Origin: a virus
DNA length: 21,856 nt
Virus record (IMG/VR): IMGVR_UViG_3300047666_000929
Coordinates: 1-21,856 of that record
Strand: one strand, 5' to 3'
A program made the position numbers and the translations under genes. The notes below the pieces were generated by a model. The model did no database searches, was not told where the DNA came from, and saw only the letters and a list, made by a program, of their open reading frames with translations. Of this stretch, positions 1 to 6,617 are shown in pieces (within the stretch, counting starts at the first letter, position 1; the number at the start of each line of letters is the position of its first letter).

Positions 1-11
1 ACGAGAGTCAC

Positions 12-506
12 ATGAGGGTGTACAAGAGGAATAAAGGAAAGCTCCCCTTGAAGGAAGAGACGCCCGAAGTGATGAAGCATATAATGCTTATGGAAGAACT
101 TAAGATGGATTGTGGCAATGAAGCGTTAGCAGATTTTGCAGAAGTCGGCTATGGTTTCTTTCTATTGGCTCAACAGACCTTCTTTAGTCTTCTTGCTGCG
201 CTATCTTCTTCAAAAGTACCAACACGTGAGGTAATCGAATCTAAGATAAAGAGGAGAAAAGGAAAGGTAATATCATACAAGCAAACCGCTAAGTATAACG
301 TTATAGATATAGCAGCACCGAAAACATCATACAGTTCTTCAAAAGGAACAGGTGTGACACAACGTCCTCATTGGAAAAGAGGTCACTTTAAAATGCAACC
401 GTTTAAAAACGAAAAAGGGGAGTCTATCAGGAAACAGATATGGATAATGCCTTACATGACAGGTATGGCTAAGACATTGAAAAAGAAACAAGTGAAAGTA
501 ATTTAA
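12..506 (+). CDS. Hypothetical phage protein with basic C-terminal His/Trp motif
   Basis: A 164-residue soluble protein of unknown function. The N-terminal half (about residues 15-65) looks helical, with a hydrophobic stretch near 48-64. The C-terminal half is basic and carries a conserved-looking motif, RPHWKRGHFKMQ (118-129), followed by IWIMPYM (143-149). I recall similar His-Trp-Arg-Gly-His tails in unnamed phage and plasmid proteins but cannot assign a family. The start ATG at 12 is preceded by GAGAG and sits in an ATGA, so an upstream gene may end at position 15, outside what can be judged here. It is the first of a run of small early-type genes before the RNA polymerase. Confidence 0.75.
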   Translation: MRVYKRNKGKLPLKEETPEVMKHIMLMEELKMDCGNEALADFAEVGYGFFLLAQQTFFSLLAALSSSKVPTREVIESKIKRRKGKVISYKQTAKYNVIDIAAPKTSYSSSKGTGVTQRPHWKRGHFKMQPFKNEKGESIRKQIWIMPYMTGMAKTLKKKQVKVI

Positions 507-527
507 ATAACTAAATGGGAACTAAAA

Positions 528-821
528 ATGGAAACTGAAATGGAAAATGAAGAACTTATAGTAAAAAGAATATTATCACGCATTGATACAGATTGTAAAC
601 ACGGCTTTATAACAAAGGAGAAAGCGGAAGCTATAAAAGCTAACATCCCAAGCCTTGTAGAGCGCCAGGCTGAACGTAGGCGTCAAATGGAAGCAAACCC
701 TGACAACGTCAGAGGAGGGACAATCTTCACAAAAGGCTTCGGGAGAGATCTCGACTGGTTAGCTATAACGACTTATGTTATATTTGTTTCAGTTATTGCG
801 GGAGTAATGTATGCATCATAA
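528..821 (+). CDS. Small protein with C-terminal membrane anchor
   Basis: A 97-residue unknown protein. Residues 1-75 are charged and probably helical. Residues 77-95 (starting WLAITTYVIF) form one clear hydrophobic segment next to the C-terminus, so this looks like a tail-anchored protein with a cytoplasmic N-terminal domain. The ribosome-binding site is weak (a GGGA upstream), and a second in-frame ATG at 540 is possible. It overlaps the next gene by 11 nt. It is one of several small membrane proteins ahead of the RNA polymerase; a host-takeover or membrane-modifying role is only inference. Confidence 0.65.
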   Translation: METEMENEELIVKRILSRIDTDCKHGFITKEKAEAIKANIPSLVERQAERRRQMEANPDNVRGGTIFTKGFGRDLDWLAITTYVIFVSVIAGVMYAS

Positions 822-1044
822 AGGACACGTAGTTTCAGCTGAGACATATATGGAAGAGGTGTTTGAAGAGATTCAGGAAGAGTATACAGTTTCTGAAGAT
901 AACGCTGACTGGACAGGCTTTGATTCATTTCGTCTTGACTTTAGTTCGTTTGATTGGAAACGAGGTGAGCCTGAGCCGATGGTCAAAGAAGAGCATGACG
1001 TCTATCTTCCCGAAACAATGCTTGAAGAACCTCTATCCTTCTAA
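811..1044 (+). CDS. Small acidic hypothetical protein
   Basis: A 77-residue acidic protein with no recognised family. It is rich in Glu, Asp and aromatic residues (SSFDWKRG near the middle). The start at 811 lies inside the end of the previous gene and has GGGAG upstream at good spacing, which favours it over an ATG at 850. A competing 64-residue frame at 863-1057 is more likely a shadow because it lacks a good ribosome-binding site. Small acidic early phage proteins often inhibit host enzymes, but nothing here shows that. Confidence 0.55.
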   Translation: MHHKGHVVSAETYMEEVFEEIQEEYTVSEDNADWTGFDSFRLDFSSFDWKRGEPEPMVKEEHDVYLPETMLEEPLSF

Positions 1045-1060
1045 CGAGGGCATATAAACC

Positions 1061-1098
1061 TATCCCTTTTCTCCAAAATAAACGCGGGAAAAGGGGTA
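1061..1098 (+). promoter_or_regulatory. Perfect 13-bp intergenic hairpin without U-tract
   Basis: The arms 1061-1073 and 1086-1098 pair over 13 bp, including two G-U wobbles, around a 12-nt loop. No run of T follows, so a classical intrinsic terminator is unlikely. An RNase III-type processing site or a 3' stabiliser for the upstream mRNA fits better. It lies 17 nt after the stop codon of the acidic protein gene. Confidence 0.55.
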
Positions 1099-1170
1099 TC
1101 TTATATGAAGAAGACAATAAGGTCTAACTCACAAACGGCAAGTATGCCATAATTAAATAGAGGAAATATC

Positions 1171-1488
1171 ATGAAAGAAATAACTATGAAAGAAGTAATT
1201 AAGACATTAGAGGGTATGAAAGAAATAGCATTTAGCTTCATTGCATGGTCTGCAATCGTGTTCGTGTCGTTAATACTCTTCGTAATTGGATCAGCTACAA
1301 CCTTCTGGGTGTTTACATTTGTAAGCAAAGGCGGCCTTGCGTTAGTTACATTAGCCTTCAGCTTCCTTGCTGCAGCTGTGTTCATGTATGCAGGTGTATC
1401 AGTTACGAAAGCAATACTACAATGGCGTGAAAATCATAAGGCAAAGACTTCTGATTATGTTAGATCGCTTGGAAGCGAGGAATCGTAG
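1171..1488 (+). CDS. Small membrane protein with two hydrophobic segments
   Basis: A 105-residue unknown protein. An amphipathic N-terminus (1-18) is followed by a long hydrophobic segment at about 20-50 and a second at about 55-78, then a polar C-terminal tail. The start has GAGG about 7 nt upstream. The topology would suit a holin or another small inner-membrane protein, but there is no lysis neighbour such as an endolysin in view, so I leave it unnamed. The next open frame begins in the -1 frame before this gene's stop. Confidence 0.65.
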   Translation: MKEITMKEVIKTLEGMKEIAFSFIAWSAIVFVSLILFVIGSATTFWVFTFVSKGGLALVTLAFSFLAAAVFMYAGVSVTKAILQWRENHKAKTSDYVRSLGSEES

Positions 1489-1510
1489 GCGAAGGTACAG
1501 TAGTCGTTGA

Positions 1511-1548
1511 GGGTTATTTTCTACCTGCTTCACAGGCGGAAGTAACCC
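1511..1548 (+). promoter_or_regulatory. Hairpin inside the start region of the next frame
   Basis: GGGTTA (1511-1516) pairs with TAACCC (1543-1548). Inside, a CCTG/CAGG stem closes a 5-nt loop. It lies where the next open frame lacks a normal start codon, so it could affect initiation there. It may equally be chance within coding sequence. Confidence 0.3.
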
Positions 1549-1556
1549 TTGACACC

Positions 1557-1754
1557 TTGTTCCTAAACAAAGACTACAAAAGAACATTCAGGCGATTGAA
1601 CAAGAGAGACATTAGCTTTACAGAAGAGTCAACACAAGTGTCACTTTTTGGCTCGGTGTTACGAATGTTGTTTGATGTGTCTGATGAAAGGTGTGTTCCC
1701 TTCTTCGTGAAGGAAGAGGACATATACAATTTAGTTAAGAAGATTCACAGCTAG
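1557..1754 (+). CDS. Hypothetical protein with unclear start
   Basis: The listed frame begins at a TTG and gives 65 residues of unknown function, ending shortly before a strong terminator. The TTG has no well-spaced ribosome-binding site. The same frame is open back to a stop at 1461-1463, and the upstream codons (reading GIVGEGTVVVEGYFLPASQ) look like real protein, so the product is probably longer. No ATG or GTG exists in that upstream part. GAGG at 1477-1480 could serve a non-canonical start, or ribosomes could shift by -1 from the preceding membrane-protein gene, although no slippery heptamer is visible. A sequencing or assembly frameshift is also possible. Confidence 0.4.
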   Translation: MFLNKDYKRTFRRLNKRDISFTEESTQVSLFGSVLRMLFDVSDERCVPFFVKEEDIYNLVKKIHS

Positions 1755-1762
1755 TGTCACCC

Positions 1763-1809
1763 CCCTCATAACCCTAATCGGGTTGTGGGGGATTTTAATT
1801 TTTTTTTTT
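1763..1809 (+). terminator. Strong intrinsic terminator before RNA polymerase
   Basis: A 12-bp stem with two G-U pairs (1763-1774 with 1780-1791) encloses the 5-nt loop TAATC. It is followed by a T-rich run (ATTTTAA, then ten Ts) up to 1809. This is the strongest terminator-like structure in the window. It separates the small early genes from the downstream small membrane protein and RNA polymerase. Confidence 0.9.
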
Positions 1810-1830
1810 CAATAATAATAAGAGCATAAA

Positions 1831-1986
1831 ATGCCAATAATACATTTCATATTGTTACTCCCGTTACTGTCAAAATTGTTGTTTTTCTTTGCTACAGTTT
1901 TGAATACAGCGGCTTCTATCTTACCGGCTGCACTTATGTTTGGGGTGTCTTCAGTAATTGGAGCAATACAATACTTATCTAAATAA
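1831..1986 (+). CDS. 51-residue hydrophobic membrane peptide
   Basis: The frame encodes 51 residues that are almost entirely hydrophobic. One segment at about 3-23 (HFILLLPLLSKLLFFFA) and a second at about 28-47 are separated by a short Asn-Thr turn. It starts just after the terminator, with a weak GAG upstream, and stops 12 nt before the RNA polymerase start, so the two may be co-translated. A tiny two-pass membrane protein is the best reading; function is unknown. Confidence 0.5.
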   Translation: MPIIHFILLLPLLSKLLFFFATVLNTAASILPAALMFGVSSVIGAIQYLSK

Positions 1987-1998
1987 AGGACAGAGTAA

Positions 1999-3588
1999 AT
2001 GATGAAACAAAAATTAGTCAACTCAATAATAGAAAGATTGGAAACAGAAGTATCGCCAAGGAATCCTGTGAAGTTCTTAAAAGATCTAGACGCAAGCGTG
2101 ATCACAGACCAGGCAATTGGTTACATATACCTTTACACAAGAGTAGGTAGAGGTAGCCGAAAGAAGTCAGTGCTGATGGCTGAAATCATATCAGCAATAG
2201 GCCACGGTGTACGTGACAAAGCAGGTCTCAAGAAGAATAGCGCATTGGCTGCAAAAGCTGGCGCATTTATCTTGTACACGTTTGAGGTACTTGGGTATCT
2301 CCACACATTGAAGGGACGAGCTGGAAATGGTCACAGCACATATCTCATAGAAGTGGATGATGAAGAAGGCTTGTCTTTATTATGGAGCAAGCTGGAGGCT
2401 GATAAAACAGAGAAGCTCCCATCATTAACGCCACACGTACCATGGTTGTCAACTAAACATAGTACAGGCGCAAGGCTTGTGAAGACACAAGATAAGGGTG
2501 TACTGCAAGAACTGTCTATTGAAAACTGCCCGCTGGTGTATGAGTCAGTGAACAGGTCTCAACAAGTTGGCTGGCGTGTTAATGAAGAGATATATGAGAT
2601 ATACACGTGGGCGTTACGAAACAAAACAGACGCTTTCTCAGATATATGGGAGATTCAAAATCCTCAAGCAAAGGCCAGCAAGACGCGTGAAGCAAAAGCT
2701 GTTGGCGACATAGCGAAGAGGTTCCTTGGAAAGACCTTTTATCATCTATATTATCTTGACTTTAGAGGACGTAAGTACCCAGCTACGGCATACTTTCATG
2801 AACAAGGGACCGATCTGAGTAAAGGCTTGCTGCTCAGAGAAGATAAAGCTCCAATAGGCGAACAGGGCTATTACTGGTTACTGATAAGTATCGCATCCAA
2901 TTGGGCAGGTGACGCTGGTCGTGAAGATGGTCTCAAAACTGATAAGATACCTTTGAACGACCGTGTGTATTGGGCGCTAGATAATGAAGAGATTCTGTTA
3001 TCATATGTTGAGAATCCAAAGGTCAATCAAGGGTGGATGAAAGCTGACAAACCTTGGCAATTCTTAGCGGCTTGCAACGAATGGTTGAACCTGATAAGAT
3101 GGCAGGAAGCGCATACGGGACATAAGGTGTTAGGATATGACGGAGAGGTTACCATATCTGATCCTGATTATGAAGATTATAGCTATGAAAGCCACCTTGA
3201 GTGTTATATCGATGGTTCCAATAATGGGTCTCAGCATTTGTCAGCATTGACCAGAGATGATGTAACAGCACCGCATGTCAATCTAGTTCCTTCAGACCTT
3301 CCTGGAGATCTATACAAATATGTGGCGGATCATGTATGGGAGACTATCGACAAGGAGAAAGATGAGCTGACTCGTAGGGAGTTTAAAGCATGTGAAAGCG
3401 TCATCGATACCCTTGCTGATGAGAAGACTCAGATAAACTTAGCGCCTCTCAAGTCAGAAAGAAGGAAAGAGCTTATTGAAGACTTGATTAAGTTTAAGAG
3501 AGCTGAGGCAGAGACTATCGGTAAAGCCGCCTGCGTATTCTGGAGCAATGTGAAAGATGCAAAGCACCGAAGAAAGGTCGTGAAGCGT
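1999..3588 (+). CDS. Phage RNA polymerase, exon 1 (residues 1-530)
   Basis: First exon of a T7-type single-subunit DNA-directed RNA polymerase, which would transcribe phage genes independently of the host enzyme. The palm signature YYLDFRGRKYP (T7 has NMDWRGRVY) and catalytic motif A with Asp405 in YIDGSNNGSQH are plain. The exon ends on KR, the start of motif B (Lys529, Arg530, matching T7 Lys631 and Arg632). Translation would stop at a TAA three bases into intron 1, giving a truncated inactive product without splicing. The joined protein is 762 residues against 883 in T7; the N-terminal promoter-binding domain is the shortened part. AGGA precedes the ATG at 1999; an ATG directly after it is an alternative. 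Confidence 0.95.
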
Positions 3589-3883
3589 TAATAACATGGC
3601 GCTTTTAAAACAATGTGAATTCGGGGAACATCTAGAACAGACAATCCCGAGCCAAGCTTAGCTAAGGCTTTGAAGGTGTAGAGACTATCCTGAGAAGGAG
3701 TACACTCAAGTGAGTGGAAGCGCATTGGGTCAGAAATGATCATGATATAGTCCGATCTACATGGGGACATGTAGTAATTTAAGGAAGCTTATGAGGCTTA
3801 TTGTGCTAAAGCGATTGAGCATTATGGCGAGTTTGCTAAATTAGATTGATATATATTTAACGAATATATATTTAACATAAATG
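3589..3883 (+). ncRNA. Group I intron 1 in RNA polymerase
   Basis: A 295-nt self-splicing-type intron. P1: exon AAGCGU pairs with internal guide GCGCUU (near 3600-3606), with the required U-G at the splice site. P10: UAACAU just before the guide pairs with AUGUUA at the start of exon 2. P7 is GACTAT (3683-3688) with ATAGTC (3747-3752). P8 is CACTC/GAGTG (3703-3716). P9 is CTACATG/CATGTAG with a GGGA tetraloop (3757-3774). A late hairpin at 3848-3872 has loop TTAACGAA. The intron ends on G at 3883. Removal joins KR to NVMTLPYG, which aligns gap-free with T7 KRSVMTLAYG. It is clearly related to intron 2. Confidence 0.9.
3781..3849 (+). pseudogene. Remnant of intron HNH/AP2 endonuclease C-terminus
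   Basis: Twenty-two codons plus a stop inside intron 1 read KEAYEAYC...HYGEFAKLD. This resembles the usual end of AP2-domain HNH homing endonucleases found in phage introns. An in-frame stop lies just upstream (3775-3777), and there is no start codon or nuclease domain. The rest of the gene appears to have been deleted, leaving the fragment between P9 and the final hairpin of the intron. Confidence 0.65.
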
Positions 3884-3928
3884 AATGTTATGACGCTCCC
3901 GTATGGCGGAACAGCGTATGGTTTGGGT
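3884..3928 (+). CDS. Phage RNA polymerase, mini-exon 2 (residues 531-545)
   Basis: A 45-nt exon of exactly 15 codons encoding NVMTLPYGGTAYGLG. This is the bulk of RNA polymerase motif B (O-helix), including Tyr537, equivalent to T7 Tyr639, which selects ribonucleotides. It is bounded by two group I introns. The phase is 0 on both sides, and each upstream exon ends with T as group I splicing requires. Confidence 0.9.
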
Positions 3929-4644
3929 TAATTCGGCTCAATTAAAACACCTTTAATTGCTGGGACATCCCTCTGGGACAATCAGCAGCCAAGCTTAGCC
4001 TTAGGGCTTTGAAGGTTCAACGACTATTCCGAAAGGAAGTACACTCAAGTGAGTGGAAACGGGGTGCACCGAAAGGTGAAGATATAGTCTAGTCTGCATG
4101 GTAACATGCAGCAGATCGTGGTCTCCAACGTTAGGAGAAGAATGTGAACAAAGAAGAAATACTAAGATTATACGAATATAGGGATGGGGAACTTTATTGG
4201 AGAGTAGCTAGATCCAATAGGGTTAAAGTAGGGCAACTCGCTGGTGATGTTGATGGGAGAGGTTACAGACGTGTGTACTCAAACGGCAGGCACTGGAAGG
4301 TACACCGACTTATTTGGATTATGCATAACAGATTCTTAGATGACAATGAGATCATAGATCGCATAGATCGAGATAGGACAAATAATAGGATAGAAAACCT
4401 TCGCTTGTCAAATAAATCAGCTAATGCCATAAACTCAGATTTTACGGAAAGAGCAAAAGGATACCACTATGATTCCAATCGTGGAAAGTGGCGCGCTCAA
4501 ATATCTATAAATAACAAGTCTGTTACATTAGGCAGATTCGATACAAAAGAAGAAGCTCAAGCTGCTTATGCTGAAGCTTGCAAGACCAGAAAACAATAAA
4601 GACCACGATCGGGGCGTGCTTAACGAACACGCTTGAATACAACG
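3929..4644 (+). ncRNA. Group I intron 2 in RNA polymerase, with endonuclease gene
   Basis: A 716-nt intron. P1: exon UUGGGU pairs with GCUCAA near 3936-3941, with U-G at the splice site. P7 is GACTAT (4022-4027) with ATAGTC (4084-4089). The P8 sequence GTACACTCAAGTGAGTGGAA is identical to intron 1. P9 is CTGCATG/CATGCAG with a GTAA loop (4094-4111). An 11-bp helix (4114-4124 with 4600-4610) encloses the endonuclease gene. A final hairpin at 4614-4632 has the TTAACGAA loop seen in intron 1. The 3' end at G4644 gives GLG-QQQIDDA, gap-free against T7 GFRQQVLED, and places 12 nt after the hairpin as in intron 1. G4635 is an alternative that would insert Asn-Thr-Thr. Confidence 0.9.
4144..4599 (+). 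CDS. Intron-encoded HNH/AP2 homing endonuclease, probably inactive
   Basis: A 151-residue protein of the HNH_3 plus AP2 type that normally nicks intronless alleles to spread its intron. The HNH region lies at about 58-92 (VHRLIWIMHNRF, then NNRIENLRL). An AP2-like DNA-binding domain follows at about 105-145 (KGYHYDSNRGKWRAQI, LGRFDTKEEAQAAY). The usual Asp-His-Ile-Asp core reads Asp-Arg-Ile-Asp: residue 73 is Arg (CGC at 4360-4362), where the general-base His (CAC or CAT) is expected, so nuclease activity is doubtful. The C-terminus also stops before the common HGEFA tail. Translation starts at GTG 4144 after AGGAGAAG; the overlapping ATG at 4142 stops at once. Confidence 0.9.
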   Translation: MNKEEILRLYEYRDGELYWRVARSNRVKVGQLAGDVDGRGYRRVYSNGRHWKVHRLIWIMHNRFLDDNEIIDRIDRDRTNNRIENLRLSNKSANAINSDFTERAKGYHYDSNRGKWRAQISINNKSVTLGRFDTKEEAQAAYAEACKTRKQ

Positions 4645-5298
4645 CAACAACAGATAGACGATGCTAGGAAGCATGGCATTGAGAGCCTGATGACTATGGA
4701 GCACAAATGGGGAAGCTATATGGGAAGAATGGTTTTCGAGGATTGTAGAGTCTCTCTCAAGAAGCCTATGCAGTTGTTAAGCGTTTTTGAACAAGCAGGC
4801 AAGCTGGCAGAACAAGAAGATAGGTTCTTAAGCTGGCATACACCTGTGACGAATTTCCCTGTGGTGCAGCATTACACAGAAGGCACAACCAAAAAGGTTC
4901 ACATACAGTACGGGCCACAGGTAGGTGAAAAGCTATCAACGGGCTACTATTCGAATGATAGACAATTACATATATGTTTTATCGAACTTGTGAAACCTAG
5001 CAAGAGGAAACAGTCCTCTGGAGCATCGCCTAATGCCATCCACTCACTTGATGCCACGCATCTAACAATGACGGTATGCGCTGCGCCGTTTCATGTGACG
5101 ACTATCCATGACTCTTTCGGATGTCTTCTCGGTGATATGTCAGACTTATTTGTAATTGTAAGGCAATCTTTTGTAGATTTATATAAAGAGAATCCATTGG
5201 AATCCCTGATGGAAGAAATAGGAGGTGACATAACAACGCTAGAAATGGGTAATTTAGATATTGAAGCAATAATGGACAGCGAATACGCATTCGCATAA
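4645..5298 (+). CDS. Phage RNA polymerase, exon 3 (residues 546-762)
   Basis: C-terminal exon of the T7-type RNA polymerase. It starts QQQIDDARKHG, continuing motif B. It then carries the fingers/specificity-loop region and ASPNAIHSLDATHL, matching T7 APNFVHSQDGSHL. Catalytic motif C follows with Asp701 in TIHDSFG (T7 Asp812). The protein ends DSEYAFA, closely matching the T7 terminus DSDFAFA, where the last Phe-Ala is needed for activity. An unspliced reading could begin at TTG 4633 but would lack motifs A and B. All catalytic residues are present after joining the three exons, so a functional 762-residue enzyme is expected. Confidence 0.93.
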   Translation, partial: QQQIDDARKHGIESLMTMEHKWGSYMGRMVFEDCRVSLKKPMQLLSVFEQAGKLAEQEDRFLSWHTPVTNFPVVQHYTEGTTKKVHIQYGPQVGEKLSTGYYSNDRQLHICFIELVKPSKRKQSSGASPNAIHSLDATHLTMTVCAAPFHVTTIHDSFGCLLGDMSDLFVIVRQSFVDLYKENPLESLMEEIGGDITTLEMGNLDIEAIMDSEYAFA

Positions 5299-5311
5299 CA
5301 ACGGAGAAGGT

Positions 5312-5476
5312 ATGAATTTTTCAAGACAGTTTGTAGTACTACGAGACCACCATGTGGTGGCTTACTTTAACACAAGAGAAGACGCATGGGAGCACTATGA
5401 TAAGCTTAAGAAAGGACACCCTTACACCACTTTTGGTATATTTGAAAAGATAGATAGACCAACCGAAACATCATAA
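5312..5476 (+). CDS. Small hypothetical protein (54 aa)
   Basis: A 54-residue frame starting MNFSRQFVVLRDHHVVAYF with GGAGAAGG just upstream. It fills the gap between the RNA polymerase and the next gene. The sequence is mixed polar, with a plausible beta-strand pattern and TREDAWEHYDKL suggesting a helix; small phage proteins of this kind are common but no family is recognised. The good ribosome-binding site and lack of alternative features support it. Confidence 0.6.
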   Translation: MNFSRQFVVLRDHHVVAYFNTREDAWEHYDKLKKGHPYTTFGIFEKIDRPTETS

Positions 5477-5491
5477 CTTAAAGGAAACAGT

Positions 5492-5920
5492 ATGAATATT
5501 TTATTAAAGACATTTAGATACCTCCAACGACCTGTTAGCAAAGACTACGAGAAGGAAAAGAGGGCCGTTAACTTTATACACAAGCTGATCGATAAGAATC
5601 CTAAAAAGGGTGTAGAAACTCGAAAGTTCGTGGAGGACAGCATAATATCTCAACTCGAATCTATCAAGTTCAAAGAACGCCGCGTGAATGTGTATTGCAG
5701 GAAAGGTCTTGTGTCTAAGTTCGGTCTGATAAAGCTTTATACAGAGGACGGTGGCATTGCTGGTTCATTTTCTTACTTCATGGTTGGCGATCGTGATCTG
5801 AACGCAAACTACCTTAGGATGCAAGCGGCTATTCGAGGGGAGGAGGTGCCAGCTTTTGACCCTTATTCTAGCCTCAGATATGACTATTGGAAATCAAAGG
5901 ACAGGAGAAACAAATGTTAA
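5492..5920 (+). CDS. Hypothetical protein (142 aa)
   Basis: A soluble 142-residue protein, basic overall, with no recognised domain. A helical N-terminal half (KEKRAVNFIHKLIDKNPKKG) is followed by a probable beta region (RRVNVYCRKGLVSKFGLIKL). AAAGGA lies upstream of the ATG at 5492. Its stop overlaps the start of the MazG-like gene by 7 nt, which indicates translational coupling. Function is unknown. Confidence 0.7.
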   Translation: MNILLKTFRYLQRPVSKDYEKEKRAVNFIHKLIDKNPKKGVETRKFVEDSIISQLESIKFKERRVNVYCRKGLVSKFGLIKLYTEDGGIAGSFSYFMVGDRDLNANYLRMQAAIRGEEVPAFDPYSSLRYDYWKSKDRRNKC

Positions 5921-6216
5921 ATGAAGAAGAAAGACTTACGCTGAAGAAGGCAATACAGGGATGGGGTGAAAACTTCCAGTTGGAGATGGTTATAGAAGAG
6001 TGCTCTGAACTGATTCTTGCAATACAACACGCCAAGAGAGGACGTCATGAGAATAATGATGCTTTGATCGAAGAGTGCGCGGATGTTCTAATAGTTTGTG
6101 AACAGATGAGTATCATCCTCGGTGAGGATAAAGTCCACAATGTCGTCAGAGAAAAGATGGAACGTCTGGCTAGAAAAGTTGCATCCTGTAACCCTAATCT
6201 GGAGACTATCAAATGA
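5914..6216 (+). CDS. MazG-like NTP pyrophosphohydrolase
   Basis: A 100-residue all-alpha NTP pyrophosphatase-like protein. The first acidic helix reads IEECSELILAI (Glu-Glu-x-x-Glu) and the second EECADVLIVCEQM (Glu-x-x-Asp), the metal-binding pattern of the MazG/dUTPase superfamily. Such enzymes hydrolyse (d)NTPs to (d)NMPs. In phages they are thought to tune nucleotide pools or counter (p)ppGpp signalling, but the substrate cannot be read here. I choose ATG 5914, with AGGAG at 5903-5907, over an upstream TTG at 5887 that lacks one. The next gene starts in an ATGA overlap. Confidence 0.8.
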   Translation: MLNEEERLTLKKAIQGWGENFQLEMVIEECSELILAIQHAKRGRHENNDALIEECADVLIVCEQMSIILGEDKVHNVVREKMERLARKVASCNPNLETIK

Positions 6217-6575
6217 GAAAGTTTGAAAGAAGTGAAGATCTCTCGTATCCTCTTCCAGGGCTACCTGAAGACTTTAGATTGCAAATACAAACTGACATCA
6301 AGGCTATTGAAGATTCCCTCTCTAATGATGCAGGCGTTGAATACGAACCTGAAGACTATGGCTGCTTCTATTGGATAGAGTCTTCTGCGGAAGCACAACG
6401 TCTAGCTGATCGTTTTGATAAGATCGTCTGGGAACGTGTTATAATCAAGAACGGCCTTGTGAGCATGCTTGAAATCCAGGGAGACTCATATGGCGTTCAA
6501 TACTATATGGCTACGCGTCATGTTACAGAGAGTATGCGGCGCGGAGTTTTGAGACAGAAACTAGAAGGAGGCTAA
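6213..6575 (+). CDS. Hypothetical protein (120 aa)
   Basis: A 120-residue acidic protein coupled to the MazG-like gene by an ATGA overlap. It contains a Pro-rich start (LSYPLPGLPEDF), a helical middle and a possible beta-rich region (VIIKNGLVSMLEIQ). No family is recognised. It closes an operon segment before a 97-nt gap that carries a hairpin element and leads into the ssDNA-binding protein gene. Confidence 0.65.
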   Translation: MRKFERSEDLSYPLPGLPEDFRLQIQTDIKAIEDSLSNDAGVEYEPEDYGCFYWIESSAEAQRLADRFDKIVWERVIIKNGLVSMLEIQGDSYGVQYYMATRHVTESMRRGVLRQKLEGG

Positions 6576-6617
6576 ACAAAACTTATAATAGAAAACAGTG
6601 ACGATTTACAAAAACCA

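Noticed and set aside
863-1057. 64-codon frame overlapping the acidic protein gene
   Set aside because: Weaker start context, and the frame at 811 has a good ribosome-binding site and the expected overlap.
1105-1152. 15-codon micro-ORF starting MKKTIRSN
   Set aside because: Too short to support without homologues or a clear ribosome-binding site.
1461-1488. Programmed -1 frameshift at the end of the membrane-protein gene
   Set aside because: No slippery heptamer in the correct phase, and the nearest hairpin starts 22 nt after the stop, too far to stimulate slippage.
1549-1580. TTGACA as a host sigma-70 -35 box
   Set aside because: No acceptable -10 hexamer at 16-18 nt spacing; it also lies inside a coding-like frame.
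4633-4644. Alternative exon 3 start after G4635, adding Asn-Thr-Thr to the polymerase
   Set aside because: It would insert three residues relative to T7 and break the 12-nt spacing seen in intron 1. A 3-bp P10 could favour it, so it is not fully excluded.
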